A DNA stretch of 64,000 nt from Ureibacillus massiliensis 4400831 = CIP 108448 = CCUG 49529 (GCF_000772965.1 NZ_JPVQ01000005.1:1-64000), one strand, 5' to 3'; counted from the stretch's first letter, positions 18,191-27,213 are shown. Translations and numbers: made by a program. The notes: generated from the letters alone by a model not told the origin.

Positions 18191-18971
18191 GCTTTACTCC
18201 TTCCAATATGTCCTTAACAACATCAAGGATTGTATTTCCCATAAATAATGGAGTAATATTTGCCTTATGCAAATCTTCCACTGAGGCTACACCGCTTAAA
18301 ACAAACGCTGTTTTCATCTCATTTATAATGCCTAATTGCATATCTGTAGATAAACCATCTCCAATGACTACACAATCTGTTGCTTCTAGCTGAAGTTGCT
18401 GTAATGCGGCATCTCGCATAAAAGGAGAGGGCTTTCCAAAGGAATATTGAACTTTTGCTCCAGTAGTAGCTGTTATTGCAGCTATTAGCCCACCTACATC
18501 TATACAAGGTCCATCTTCTCTTGGGAAAATAAGATCATGATTTGTTACGGCAATCCTTGCTCCGTTCAAAACCGCACGAAAGGCATTATTCAAATCCTCA
18601 TAGGTAAGCTGCTCATGTAATGTAATCAGTAGCCAATCTGCTTGTTCGGGTTTCGATGCTAAATTTACTTGGTGATCAATGAGTTCTTCTTTTAAACCCT
18701 CATCTCCTAAAATCCAAATACTCTCTTCCTTTCTTTGCTGAAAAAAGCGAGCCGCAATAGTTGAAGCTAGAATGACATCTTCAATTCGACAGTCAATTCC
18801 AATTTGGTTTAATTTTTTAAGACAATCCTTTCTTGAAATATTGCCTCTATTACTTAAAAAAACGAAAGGGAGATTATTCTTTTTTAAAAGTTCAATGGCT
18901 TCTCTAGCACCATCTATTATTTGATAGTTTTTATATATCGTTCCATCCAAATCTATAATGAATCCTTTCAT
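18177..18971 (-). CDS. HAD-superfamily phosphatase, NagD/AraL type
   Basis: 264 residues: motif I DLDGTIYKN (7-15), motif II LSNRG (39-43), GKPSPFM with the motif III Lys, and motif IV GDGLSTD. The C2-type cap identifies the NagD/AraL subfamily, which dephosphorylates small sugar phosphates or glycerol phosphate. In B. subtilis araL lies directly before araM, the same order as here. Possible roles are removing excess glycerol phosphate or clearing a toxic phosphorylated by-product. First gene of the operon; AGGAGG before the ATG. Confidence 0.85.
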   Translation of the reverse strand: MKGFIIDLDGTIYKNYQIIDGAREAIELLKKNNLPFVFLSNRGNISRKDCLKKLNQIGIDCRIEDVILASTIAARFFQQRKEESIWILGDEGLKEELIDHQVNLASKPEQADWLLITLHEQLTYEDLNNAFRAVLNGARIAVTNHDLIFPREDGPCIDVGGLIAAITATTGAKVQYSFGKPSPFMRDAALQQLQLEATDCVVIGDGLSTDMQLGIINEMKTAFVLSGVASVEDLHKANITPLFMGNTILDVVKDILEGVKHEYH

Positions 18972-19029
18972 TAAATCCTCCTATTTCTTTCATATTCTTT
19001 CGTGAGTTTTGAAAGGTTATGATTGATTT

Positions 19030-19065
19030 TGCTCGTTTTTATAATAACGAACATTTGTTGAGCAA
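19030..19065 (-). promoter_or_regulatory. Minus-strand promoter with DeoR-type operator
   Basis: On the minus strand TTGCTC (19060-19065), a 16-base spacer and TATAAA (19038-19043) form a promoter for the HAD/AraM/Ugp operon. A 24-base near-palindrome (19030-19053; half-sites TGCTCGTT and AACGAACA, 10 of 12 pairs matching) covers the -10. The TTCGTT half-site is common for DeoR/GlpR regulators. Confidence 0.7.
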
Positions 19066-19198
19066 TTATTAAGATAAAGAAAGGAAATATTTAGTTTATG
19101 TAAAAATGCTAAACCATGAATTTACATTAAATGTGCTTTCTTTTTAACTCCCTCTAAAACTAATAAAAACAAACAAATAAAAAAATTCTGAAAACTCC

Positions 19199-19259
19199 TT
19201 GCATCTCTTTCCTATTCATGTTAGATTACTAGATATAAATTTGAAGCTAAAACTTCAAA
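19199..19259 (+). promoter_or_regulatory. Promoter and candidate RpiR operator
   Basis: TTGCAT (19199-19204), a 17-base spacer and TAGATT (19222-19227) form a plausible promoter. TTTGAAG (19240-19246) and CTTCAAA (19253-19259) form a perfect 7-6-7 inverted repeat just after the expected transcription start. RpiR regulators commonly bind TGAA/TTCA inverted repeats, so this may be the autoregulatory operator. Confidence 0.6.
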
Positions 19260-19296
19260 ATGATGTTAAATAAAGGGGAGGCTTCCTCTGAACCAT

Positions 19297-20157
19297 ATGG
19301 CAACGATTAAAGATACAATTGAACAACACTATAATTCGTTATCGAAATCGCAGCAAAAGGTGGCGAATATTGTTTTAAATAATCCTACTTATGTTGGGGT
19401 TCATTCTGCGGCAGAGGTCGGGAAGCTGGCTGGAACGAGTGAGACGACTGTCATTCGGTTTTGTTATGCCCTTGGTTTAAATGGCTATGCCCAGCTGCAA
19501 AAAGAGCTGACGATGTATTTATTTGAGAATAATACGAATAGCACTTTGGGCAATTATGTTTCATCTAAAGAGGAGCTTTTTAAAGAGCAACAGCTCTGTG
19601 AAAAGGTGATGGGGCAAACGAGCACTCAAATTATCAGAATTGCGAAACAAATTAGCCCTGATCAGTTTCATGAAACGACAAAAAAAATGCATGAAGCGAA
19701 AAGCATCTACCTTGTTGGGGAAGGGGCATCCAGTTTTGCGGCCCAATGGTTTCAGTTTACATTGAATATACTTCGACCCAATGTAAAGCTTGTCCAAACG
19801 GAAACAGGTATGCTAATTCGTACCCTTCAAGAATTAGATGAATCCTCCCTTGCAATCGTCATTTCACTACACCGCTATTACAAGGAGCCTATTCAAATAA
19901 CTGAGGAATTCGGTAAACGTGGTGTTTATACAGTAGCGATAACTGATTCAAATGTCGCACCGATCAATCAATTTGCGAACGAAGCCTTTGTTTTACAGCA
20001 AACAGAATTATCGACAATTGATATGATGCCTGCACTTATTGCATTTTTAAATACCTTAGTTGTTGGCATGATGTCCCATGACGTAGAGTATTATAATCAA
20101 CAACGTGTAAAATATGATGATTTTCAAAATAGCTTTATTGCAAATCGATGGAGTTGA
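19297..20157 (+). CDS. RpiR/MurR-family transcriptional regulator
   Basis: 286 residues: N-terminal RpiR helix-turn-helix (about 1-75; SAAEVGKLAGTSETTVIRFCYALG) and a C-terminal SIS domain (about 125-260; YLVGEGASSFAA). The usual phosphosugar-binding SxSGxTxE stretch reads SLHRYYKEPI, so the ligand may not be a classical sugar phosphate. The ATG is 15 bases after AGGGGAGG (19274-19281), while an in-frame CTG at 19288 is only 6 bases after it, so translation may begin three codons earlier. It heads the D-amino acid conversion operon and probably controls it. Confidence 0.85.
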   Translation: MATIKDTIEQHYNSLSKSQQKVANIVLNNPTYVGVHSAAEVGKLAGTSETTVIRFCYALGLNGYAQLQKELTMYLFENNTNSTLGNYVSSKEELFKEQQLCEKVMGQTSTQIIRIAKQISPDQFHETTKKMHEAKSIYLVGEGASSFAAQWFQFTLNILRPNVKLVQTETGMLIRTLQELDESSLAIVISLHRYYKEPIQITEEFGKRGVYTVAITDSNVAPINQFANEAFVLQQTELSTIDMMPALIAFLNTLVVGMMSHDVEYYNQQRVKYDDFQNSFIANRWS

Positions 20158-20162
20158 TCAAT

Positions 20163-21299
20163 ATGGAAGAACAGCAATTGGCTGAACGTATGGAAAAGGT
20201 ATTTGCACATTTACACGCAAATCCTGAAATCAGCTGGAAAGAAATCAATACTACAGCTTATTTAGCTAAATTTCTAAAAGAGGAAGGCTTAGTGCCACAA
20301 ACATTTGAAGATATGACTGGACTGTATGTTGATATTGGCCCAGGGACACCTAAAGTAGGATTCCGTACAGATATTGACGCACTTTGGCAAGAGGTAGATG
20401 GTGAGTTTAAAGCCAATCATTCCTGTGGACATGATGGCCATATGACAATGGCAATCGGTGTGGCACTTCTATTAAAGGAACAAAAAGATTCATTGCCTGG
20501 TGCAATTCGACTAATTTTCCAGCCTGCTGAAGAAAAGGCGGGGGGCGCAAAAGCAATTACTCAAAAAGGTGTTATTGATTCATTGGAATATTTATTTGGC
20601 GTTCACGTTCGTCCTCTAGTCGAGCTCTCAGATGGCGCTCACTCTCCAGCACTCTATCACGGTGCTGCGAAGCTCATTACAGGAACGATTTCAGGAGTGG
20701 AAGCACATGGTGCACGACCTGAATATGGGGTGAATGCGATAGAAGTTGCTGCTGCGTTAGTGGATGCACTAAAACGTATTTGGATTAGTCCAGCAGATTC
20801 TGGTTCAATCAAAATGACCCAGCTTCAAGCGGGAGGTATTTCTGCAAATATCATTCCAGGCACTGCGACCTTTAGTATTGATACTCGTGCACAAACAAAT
20901 GAAACGATGGCCGCGTTAACAAAAGGCTTTGAAAAGGCAGTTGCTGCCGTTAGTGCATTATACGGTGCCACAATAACTACAAATATAGGTGCTCATATTG
21001 TGGCAGCTCAGGTTGATGATGATGCAAAAGCCATTATGAGACAGGCTATTATTGAAACAGTTGGAAAAGAACATTGTGCACCAGAAGTAGTTACACCTGG
21101 TGGAGAGGATTTTCATTTCTATTCCTATTCAAGACCACATCTTAAAACGACGATGCTTGGACTTGGTTGTGGTGTAACACCGGGACTTCATCATCCGCAA
21201 ATGATCTTTAACCAACAACAATTACCTGTTGGGGCACGTATTATAGCAAGGGCACTTTTAATCGCATTACAGCAAGTAGAAAGAAGTGAAGAAGTATGA
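20163..21299 (+). CDS. M20-family amidohydrolase, probable N-succinyl/N-acyl-L-amino acid hydrolase
   Basis: 378 residues of the M20D (AmhX/hippurate hydrolase-like) group. Metal ligands visible in CGHDGH (88-93), PAEE (121-124), GVHVRP and the C-terminal LHHP. It removes an N-acyl group from an amino acid. Beside a racemase-type enolase and a GNAT acyltransferase it fits the L-specific desuccinylase of the Geobacillus D- to L-amino acid pathway (established for that operon; inferred here). ATG 20163 is chosen because GGAG lies 9 bases upstream; the frame also opens at 20148. The RpiR stop lies just before, so the two are coupled. Confidence 0.82.
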   Translation: MEEQQLAERMEKVFAHLHANPEISWKEINTTAYLAKFLKEEGLVPQTFEDMTGLYVDIGPGTPKVGFRTDIDALWQEVDGEFKANHSCGHDGHMTMAIGVALLLKEQKDSLPGAIRLIFQPAEEKAGGAKAITQKGVIDSLEYLFGVHVRPLVELSDGAHSPALYHGAAKLITGTISGVEAHGARPEYGVNAIEVAAALVDALKRIWISPADSGSIKMTQLQAGGISANIIPGTATFSIDTRAQTNETMAALTKGFEKAVAAVSALYGATITTNIGAHIVAAQVDDDAKAIMRQAIIETVGKEHCAPEVVTPGGEDFHFYSYSRPHLKTTMLGLGCGVTPGLHHPQMIFNQQQLPVGARIIARALLIALQQVERSEEV

Positions 21300-22105
21300 T
21301 CGAAATTAGAGAATTAACAACAGTCGAAGAAATGGAGCAAGTACAGCTGCTTGAAACTAAAATTTGGGGGATACATCCTCTGCCCACTCATCAAACCTTA
21401 ACTGCTGTGAAAAATGGTGGCATTATGGTCGGTGCATATGATGGTGAAAGACTAGTAGGATTTAGCTACGGTTTTGCTGGATTTAAAAACGGCAAAGTGT
21501 ATCTTTGTTCACATATGCTTGGAATCGACGAAAACTATCGCTCACAGCGAATCGGTGAACAGTTAAAGCATGCTCAAAGGAAAATTGCTATTAAAAAAGG
21601 CTTTGACGATATGCATTGGACGTTTGATCCGCTCGAAACTCGTAATGGCTATTTGAATCTGACAAAGCTAAATGGTATTTGCAATACATATATTGAAAAT
21701 TGCTACGGTAAAATGCAAGACGGCTTCAATAAAGGCTTGCCATCTGACCGATTTGAAGTGCATTGGCATTTAAAAAGTGAATATGTCGAAAATCAAATCG
21801 AACCAACAATTGCAAACCCACACCCACTTGGCGAAATTATTTTCGATGAAGCAGGTTTACCAACTTTACAAATTACCGCACTTGAAAATCTAACGGGTGA
21901 TGTATACTCACTACCAGTTCCATTGGATTTTCAAAGCTTAAAAGCAACGAGTCAGGAGCATGCGATGCATTGGCGATTAGAAACGCGTAAAGTGTTTCAA
22001 GCTGTATTTGCTGTAGGGTACGTGGCAGTTCGACTTCAAAAGAATGAGCAATGGAACGATTATATTTTTGTCAAAAAAGATACGTTAGCACTTGGAGGGG
22101 TTTAA
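21296..22105 (+). CDS. GNAT acyltransferase, probable D-amino acid N-succinyltransferase
   Basis: 269 residues. The N-terminal 150 residues show the GNAT fold, including [19 protein letters not shown], which matches the acyl-CoA-binding R/QxxGxG/A segment. The C-terminal half (about 160-269) is an extension with HWHL and other motifs, so it is longer than simple GNAT proteins. In the Geobacillus operon the equivalent GNAT protein succinylates D-amino acids using succinyl-CoA; that role is inferred from the operon. The start overlaps the hydrolase stop (ATGA). Confidence 0.75.
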   Translation: MIEIRELTTVEEMEQVQLLETKIWGIHPLPTHQTLTAVKNGGIMVGAYDGERLVGFSYGFAGFKNGKVYLCSHMLGIDENYRSQRIGEQLKHAQRKIAIKKGFDDMHWTFDPLETRNGYLNLTKLNGICNTYIENCYGKMQDGFNKGLPSDRFEVHWHLKSEYVENQIEPTIANPHPLGEIIFDEAGLPTLQITALENLTGDVYSLPVPLDFQSLKATSQEHAMHWRLETRKVFQAVFAVGYVAVRLQKNEQWNDYIFVKKDTLALGGV

Positions 22106-22106
22106 T

Positions 22107-23213
22107 ATGAAAATTACTGAAATTACAATCCGACATTTGAAAATGAAATTAAAGGATCCATTTACAACAAGCTTCGGAACCTTTGAAGATAAGGAATTTT
22201 TACTTTTGGAAGCAAAGGATGAGGACGGGACAATCGGCTGGGGGGAATCTGTAGCATTCCATTCTCCTTGGTACAATGAGGAAACGTTAAAAACGAACTG
22301 GCACATACTAGAGGATTTTTTAATCCCTCTACTTCTAAATAAAGAGATTTCACATCCGGACGAAGTAAATAAAATTTTTGAGCCAATTCGTAAAAATAAC
22401 ATGGCAAAATCAACGATTGAAGGTGCGGTTTGGGACATTTACGCACAACAAACAAATCAATCGTTAGCATCTGCTCTTGGCGGTAAAAAGGACAAAATTG
22501 AAGTAGGCATCAGTATCGGTATTCAAAAAAGCATTGATGAATTAGTTACCATTGTAGATGGCTATGTAAAAGAAGGCTATAAACGAATTAAAGTAAAAAT
22601 AAAGCCGGGCTGGGATGTGGATGTAATGCGCACATTACGTCAAAAATTCCCGGATGTTGCCATAATGGCAGATGCAAACTCAGCTTATCGACTTGAAGAT
22701 GCAGAGCTGTTAAAGCAATTAGATGAATTTAACTTAACGATGGTGGAACAACCATTAGCATCAGATGACATTATCGATCATGCGACATTACAAAAACAAA
22801 TGAAGACACCAATTTGTTTAGATGAAAGTATTCACTCCCTTGAGGATGCACGTAAAGCTGTGGAGCTTGGAGCAACGAAAATTATTAACATAAAAATCGG
22901 TCGTGTAGGTGGTTTAACAGAGGCGAAGAAAATTCATGACTACTGTGAGTCACAGGGAATTCCTGTTTGGTGTGGCGGTATGCTTGAGTCAGGAATTGGA
23001 CGTGCCCATAACGTTGCATTAACAACATTATCGAACTTTATTTTACCAGGGGATACAGCAAGCTCAAGTCGTTATTGGGAGAAAGATATTATCGAGCCAG
23101 AGGTTGTAGCAGAAGACGGCTATATTCAAGTGCCACAAACAGTTGGAATTGGCTACAAAGTGAATGTAGATACGGTTGAATCCTATACAGTAGATAAAAA
23201 GATTTATAGATAA
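22107..23213 (+). CDS. N-succinylamino acid racemase / o-succinylbenzoate synthase family enolase
   Basis: 368 residues, enolase superfamily, MenC-like. Catalytic residues are all present: KVK (162-164), metal ligands Asp189, Glu214 and Asp239, and Lys263 in NIKIG. The family members either make o-succinylbenzoate for menaquinone or racemise N-succinylamino acids. No other men gene lies nearby, while an acyltransferase and an M20 hydrolase do, so the racemase role is favoured; dual activity is common in this group. The ATG at 22107 has GGAGGGG 6 bases upstream, which excludes the longer frame from 22092. Confidence 0.87.
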   Translation: MKITEITIRHLKMKLKDPFTTSFGTFEDKEFLLLEAKDEDGTIGWGESVAFHSPWYNEETLKTNWHILEDFLIPLLLNKEISHPDEVNKIFEPIRKNNMAKSTIEGAVWDIYAQQTNQSLASALGGKKDKIEVGISIGIQKSIDELVTIVDGYVKEGYKRIKVKIKPGWDVDVMRTLRQKFPDVAIMADANSAYRLEDAELLKQLDEFNLTMVEQPLASDDIIDHATLQKQMKTPICLDESIHSLEDARKAVELGATKIINIKIGRVGGLTEAKKIHDYCESQGIPVWCGGMLESGIGRAHNVALTTLSNFILPGDTASSSRYWEKDIIEPEVVAEDGYIQVPQTVGIGYKVNVDTVESYTVDKKIYR

Positions 23214-23225
23214 TACTAATACGAA

Positions 23226-23258
23226 ATCCTTGAGCATCGAAGAAAGATGCTTAAGGAT
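23226..23258 (+). terminator. Intercistronic hairpin (weak or processing terminator)
   Basis: ATCCTTGAGCATC (23226-23238) pairs with GATGCTTAAGGAT (23246-23258) with one G-U pair, a 13-base-pair stem. No T-run follows, so it may be an mRNA-stabilising or partial-termination element before the transporter gene. Confidence 0.55.
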
Positions 23259-23326
23259 AGATCATATTTTATTTTGTCAGAATTTTTAAAACATTTAAAA
23301 ACTAAACTAACAGCAGGTGAAAATAT

Positions 23327-24388
23327 ATGAAAAAAAGTTTGCAAATCGGTGGAGCCTTCGTCGGATTAATTGTCGGTGCTGGCTTTGCATCCGGACAAGA
23401 AATTATGCAGTATTTTACGAGTTTCGGTTTAATGGGGCTTATTGGTGGTGTTATTGCAACGATTGCTTTTGCATTTTTAGGGATGACATTAGCGCAGCTT
23501 GGCTCAAATCTACAAACAACATCTCATAAAGGGGTAATTTATTATATTGGCGGTCGTTATATAGGCGCTGTATTAGATTTCCTTATTACATTCTTCTTAT
23601 TTGGGGTAGCGGTAGTTATGTTTGCGGGTGCAGGCTCCACATTTAATCAAATGTTCGGTATTGATCCAATGATAGGTAGCATCATTATGGTGGTATTAAC
23701 GATTGCAACGCTTTTATTAAACGTAAAAAATATCTTGAATTTAATCGCAGTTATCACACCGTATCTTATGGTCATCATTTTTATTATCTTAATCTATTCT
23801 TTATTTACGATGGATATTTCATTTACAGCGGCTAATACACTTGCTGAAAATCAAGCAAGCGCTGCTTCTAACTGGTTTATGGGGGCATTACTTTATGTTT
23901 CTTATAATATTGCAGCAGGTGCAGCTTTGTTAATCGTAATGGGCGGTACTGTGAAAGACAGTAAAGTAGCTGGTACTGGTGGTATTTTAGGTGGTATCAT
24001 GCTTGGGGTATTAATCATTCTTATTAACCTTACAATGTTTGTGAAAATAGATGTTGTTGGAGGGATGGATATGCCGACACTAGAACTAGCAAAACAAATT
24101 CATCCCGCTGTAGGTGTGTTAATGGGTATTGCCTTGCTTGGTATGATGTATAATACAGCGGTAGGAATGTTCTATTCATTTACTGTTCGTTTTGTCGCAC
24201 CAGATCATAAAGTTTTTAAACCGACAGTAGCTTTTGTTGGCGTATTGGGCTTTGTAGCAAGCTTAGTCGGCTTTACAACATTAGTAGGGAAAGTCTACTC
24301 AACAATGGGATACCTAGGCTTCGCATTAATCATCACAATAGTAATTGCATGGATTCGCAAAAAGAAGGAACAAGTAGCAGTTTCATAG
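23327..24388 (+). CDS. YkvI-like membrane transporter
   Basis: 353 residues with about ten hydrophobic helices and almost no soluble loops. The first helix contains GGAFVGLIVGAGFASGQEIMQYF, of which GAGFASGQE is the signature of the YkvI family, distantly related to APC-type amino acid carriers with a broken first helix. It follows the racemase gene after a hairpin; co-expression suggests import of D-amino acids or their derivatives, which is inference. Confidence 0.75.
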   Translation: MKKSLQIGGAFVGLIVGAGFASGQEIMQYFTSFGLMGLIGGVIATIAFAFLGMTLAQLGSNLQTTSHKGVIYYIGGRYIGAVLDFLITFFLFGVAVVMFAGAGSTFNQMFGIDPMIGSIIMVVLTIATLLLNVKNILNLIAVITPYLMVIIFIILIYSLFTMDISFTAANTLAENQASAASNWFMGALLYVSYNIAAGAALLIVMGGTVKDSKVAGTGGILGGIMLGVLIILINLTMFVKIDVVGGMDMPTLELAKQIHPAVGVLMGIALLGMMYNTAVGMFYSFTVRFVAPDHKVFKPTVAFVGVLGFVASLVGFTTLVGKVYSTMGYLGFALIITIVIAWIRKKKEQVAVS

Positions 24389-24452
24389 TTTTAGAGTTTG
24401 ATAGATTAAGATTTTTTTGGTCAAATTGAAAGCAACAATACAAATATTAATT

Positions 24453-24494
24453 AAACGGCTTAAATCCTATTAATATAAAGGGTTTAAGCCGTTT
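24453..24494 (+). terminator. Terminator hairpin
   Basis: A 15-base-pair stem, AAACGGCTTAAATCC (24453-24467) with GGGTTTAAGCCGTTT (24480-24494), one G-U pair. It closes the transporter operon before the zinc operon; the trailing T-run is weak. Confidence 0.7.
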
Positions 24495-24541
24495 ATTCAT
24501 TGTTAGGAAAAAAGAAATTAAAAGAAATTTAATGAAAATTG

Positions 24542-24591
24542 TTGACATAATTCAATAATAGGAATAATATTTTAAATCGTAATCATTACTA
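24542..24591 (+). promoter_or_regulatory. Sigma-A promoter with Zur box
   Basis: TTGACA (24542-24547), exactly 17 bases, then TAATAT (24565-24570). The 7-1-7 sequence TCGTAAT-C-ATTACTA (24577-24591) lies at the start site and differs at one position from the Bacillus Zur consensus TCGTAATNATTACGA. Zur with zinc would block transcription here. Confidence 0.9.
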
Positions 24592-24609
24592 TTTAAAGGG
24601 AGGATAATT

Positions 24610-24759
24610 ATGCGAGTTCAAGTTACCTTAGCATGTACTGAAACAGGAGATAAAAATTACATTACAACAAAAAACAAACGCAATACACCAGAACGTTTGG
24701 AATTGAAAAAATACTCACCACGTCTGAAAAGAGTGACTCTACACAGGGAAACAAAATAA
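24610..24759 (+). CDS. rpmG: Ribosomal protein L33, zinc-independent (C-) paralogue
   Basis: 49 residues starting [18 protein letters not shown] and ending in TLHRETK, typical L33. In zinc-binding L33 the pattern is CTEC...CPRC-like; here those positions read CTET and YSPRL, so the zinc ribbon is lost and a single Cys remains. Such copies replace the zinc-containing L33 when zinc is scarce, releasing ribosome-bound zinc. The Zur box directly upstream supports this. The ATG is preceded by AAAGGGAGG. It is short and easily missed, but the assignment is clear. Confidence 0.93.
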   Translation: MRVQVTLACTETGDKNYITTKNKRNTPERLELKKYSPRLKRVTLHRETK

Positions 24760-24790
24760 TAAGGGTTAAATTTTTTTACGCATTTTTAAA

Positions 24791-24805
24791 ACGTAATCAT
24801 TACGA
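24791..24805 (+). promoter_or_regulatory. Second Zur box
   Basis: ACGTAAT-C-ATTACGA differs at one position from the Zur consensus. It lies between rpmG and the GTPase gene, just before the AAGGGG ribosome binding site, where it could repress an internal promoter or block read-through. Confidence 0.88.
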
Positions 24806-24821
24806 TTAAGGGGTTGTATAA

Positions 24822-26015
24822 ATGACAAACAAAATTCCAGTTACCGTACTAAGTGGTTACCTTGGAGCAGGGAAAACAACCATATTAAACCATGTCCTAA
24901 AAAATGAACAAAATCTACATGTTGCAGTGATTGTAAATGATATGAGTGAAATAAATATCGATGCTTCTCTAGTAGAAAAAGGAAGTGGTATTTCAAGAAC
25001 TGAAGAAAAATTTGTTGAGCTATCCAATGGCTGCATTTGCTGTACATTGCGTGAGGACTTATTAATTGAAGTAAAGAAGCTCGCCGCTCGAGGAAATATT
25101 GACTACATCGTTATTGAATCGACAGGAATTAGTGAGCCAATCCCTGTTGCACAAACTTTTTCTTATATCGATCAGGAGCTAGGAATTGATTTAACAGAAT
25201 TTTGTTCGCTAGATACGATGGTAACGGTTGTCGATGCAAACCGATTTTGGTCAGATTTCCAATCTGGCGAGAGCCTACTTGATCGTAAAGAAGCTGTGGG
25301 AGAATTAGACGATCGAGATGTTGCTGATTTATTAATAGATCAAATTGAATTTTGTGATGTACTAATTTTGAATAAATGTGACTTAGTTGATATTGAACAG
25401 CTTGAACAACTTGAAAAAGTGTTACGCACGTTACAACCAGAAGCGAAGTTTATTCGTACTACATATGGCGAAATTAATCCACAGGAAATTTTAAATACTA
25501 AGCGATTTGATTTTGAACGTGTATCGCAATCAGCTGGGTGGCTTAAGGAGCTCGAATTAGGACATGCAAACCATACACCTGAAACGGAAGAGTATGGGAT
25601 TAGCTCCTTTACTTACACACGTACTATACCTTTCCATCCAAAACGTTTTAAAGATTGGGCAGAAAATATGCCGATTGAGATTGTTCGTTCAAAAGGATTT
25701 ATATGGAGTGCAAGACATAACGATATCGCCATTCTCTTTTCACAAGCTGGCTCATCAGTAAATATTTCTCCAATATCTTATTGGGTGGCGTCATTACCGA
25801 AAGAAGAGCAACTACAAATCTTTTATGAAAACCCAGAAGTAAGAGATAACTGGGATCCTGAATTCGGCGATCGTAAAACAGAATTAGTCATTATCGGCAT
25901 CGATTTACCGAAGGAAGAAATTATTAAGGAATTAGATGCGTGCTTATTAACAGATGAAGAATTTAATGAAGATTGGCATACATTTGAAACGCCATTTGAT
26001 TGGAATCTAAACTAA
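24822..26015 (+). CDS. COG0523 (CobW/ZagA/YciC-type) zinc-metallochaperone GTPase
   Basis: 397 residues: Walker [10 protein letters not shown] (12-20), the conserved zinc-binding CICC (71-74; [10 protein letters not shown]), Walker B-like [10 protein letters not shown], guanine-specificity NKCD, and a CobW C-terminal domain (about 270-375). These GTPases deliver zinc to essential enzymes during zinc starvation; Bacillus ZagA is Zur-regulated. Position behind two Zur boxes and before znuACB makes this role highly likely. The ATG is preceded by AAGGGG. Confidence 0.9.
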   Translation: MTNKIPVTVLSGYLGAGKTTILNHVLKNEQNLHVAVIVNDMSEINIDASLVEKGSGISRTEEKFVELSNGCICCTLREDLLIEVKKLAARGNIDYIVIESTGISEPIPVAQTFSYIDQELGIDLTEFCSLDTMVTVVDANRFWSDFQSGESLLDRKEAVGELDDRDVADLLIDQIEFCDVLILNKCDLVDIEQLEQLEKVLRTLQPEAKFIRTTYGEINPQEILNTKRFDFERVSQSAGWLKELELGHANHTPETEEYGISSFTYTRTIPFHPKRFKDWAENMPIEIVRSKGFIWSARHNDIAILFSQAGSSVNISPISYWVASLPKEEQLQIFYENPEVRDNWDPEFGDRKTELVIIGIDLPKEEIIKELDACLLTDEEFNEDWHTFETPFDWNLN

Positions 26016-26042
26016 ACAAATTTTTAATAAAAGGAGATTGAA

Positions 26043-27200
26043 ATGAAAATGAAAAAACTATTATTTACCGCTTCATTACTTGCAACATCCTTGCTATTTG
26101 CTGGGTGCCAGTCGACAAATGATTCGGAAAATGCAGCTGAAAATGAAGCCAAGAAGGAAAAGCTTGAGATTGTCACAAGCTTTTATCCAATCTATGAATT
26201 TACGAAAGAAATTGTAGGAGATGAAGCAAACGTTTCAATGTTAATCCCCGCTTCTATTGAACCACATGACTGGGAGCCAGCTGCAAAAGACCTAGAGCTT
26301 ATTCAAAATGCGGATGCACTAGTTTTCAATAATGAAAATATGGAAACATGGATTGATGAAATTCAAAATACAGTAGATACAACAAATTTAGCGATTATCG
26401 ATGCATCTGAAGGCATCGAACTACTGCCGTTCTCAGAAGGAGCTCATGAGCACGATCATAGCCACGAAGGAGAGGCTCATGAACACGAGCATGACCATGA
26501 AGGAGAGGTTCATGAACATGACCATGATCACGAAGGCGAAGCCCACGAACACGAGGGAGATACACATGACCATGAAGGAGAAGCACACGAACCTGAAGCT
26601 GACGCTCATGACCATGAGGCAGAAGGTGAAGCACACGAACATGAAGGACATGACCACGACGAACATGGGCATCATCACGAATTTGATCCACATCTATGGT
26701 TAAGTCCGAAAATGGCTATAAAAGAAGTTGAAACGATTGCAACTGAATTAATGAAAATTGATCCAGAAAATAAAGAAGTATATGAAACAAACAAAAATAA
26801 CTATATTCAAAAATTACAAGAGTTAGATAAAGCATATGAGGAAGCATTAGCAAATGTAACCAATAAAGAAATTATCACACAACATGCTGCCTTTGGTTAT
26901 TTGGCTGATTCTTATGGATTGACGCAAGTACCAATTGCAGGCCTATCTCCAGACAATGAACCTAGTGCAAAGCAATTAAAAGAACTGAAAGAATTTGCAG
27001 AGGAACATAATATCAGTACGATTTTCTTTGAAGATAATGCTTCATCGAAGGTTGCCGAAACCCTTGCAAATGAATTAAACGCAAAAACAGCCGTATTAAA
27101 TACACTAGAAGGCTTAAGTGAAGAAGATGAAAAAAATGGTGCAACCTATATTAGCATTATGGAAGAAAACTTAAAAGTGCTGAAAGATGCTTTAAAATAA
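26043..27200 (+). CDS. znuA: Zinc ABC transporter substrate-binding lipoprotein (ZnuA/AdcA-like)
   Basis: 385 residues. Lipoprotein signal with lipobox LLFAGC (Cys22), ZnuA core with zinc-ligand histidines in SIEPHDWEP (about 75), FDPHLWLSP (about 217) and ITQHAAFGY, and the loop ending FEDNASS. Between residues 135 and 212 is a low-complexity His/Glu/Asp loop containing 27 histidines built from HEHDHEGEA-like units; such loops capture or store zinc in ZnuA proteins and are unusually long here. AAAGGAG lies before the ATG. It binds extracellular zinc and hands it to ZnuB. Confidence 0.92.
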   Translation: MKMKKLLFTASLLATSLLFAGCQSTNDSENAAENEAKKEKLEIVTSFYPIYEFTKEIVGDEANVSMLIPASIEPHDWEPAAKDLELIQNADALVFNNENMETWIDEIQNTVDTTNLAIIDASEGIELLPFSEGAHEHDHSHEGEAHEHEHDHEGEVHEHDHDHEGEAHEHEGDTHDHEGEAHEPEADAHDHEAEGEAHEHEGHDHDEHGHHHEFDPHLWLSPKMAIKEVETIATELMKIDPENKEVYETNKNNYIQKLQELDKAYEEALANVTNKEIITQHAAFGYLADSYGLTQVPIAGLSPDNEPSAKQLKELKEFAEEHNISTIFFEDNASSKVAETLANELNAKTAVLNTLEGLSEEDEKNGATYISIMEENLKVLKDALK

Positions 27201-27213
27201 AGGATGAAAAAAG

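Larger units (their letters stand above)
18972..19296. other. Divergent intergenic control region
   Basis: 325 bases between the divergent glycerol-1-phosphate and N-succinylamino acid racemase operons. It contains one recognisable promoter/operator set for each direction, listed separately, and no open frame. Confidence 0.6.

Noticed and set aside
26395-26703. Three long frames on other strands or frames across the His-rich part of znuA
   Set aside because: They are by-products of the repetitive CAY/GAA codons encoding the His/Glu loop; low-complexity translations and no ribosome binding sites.
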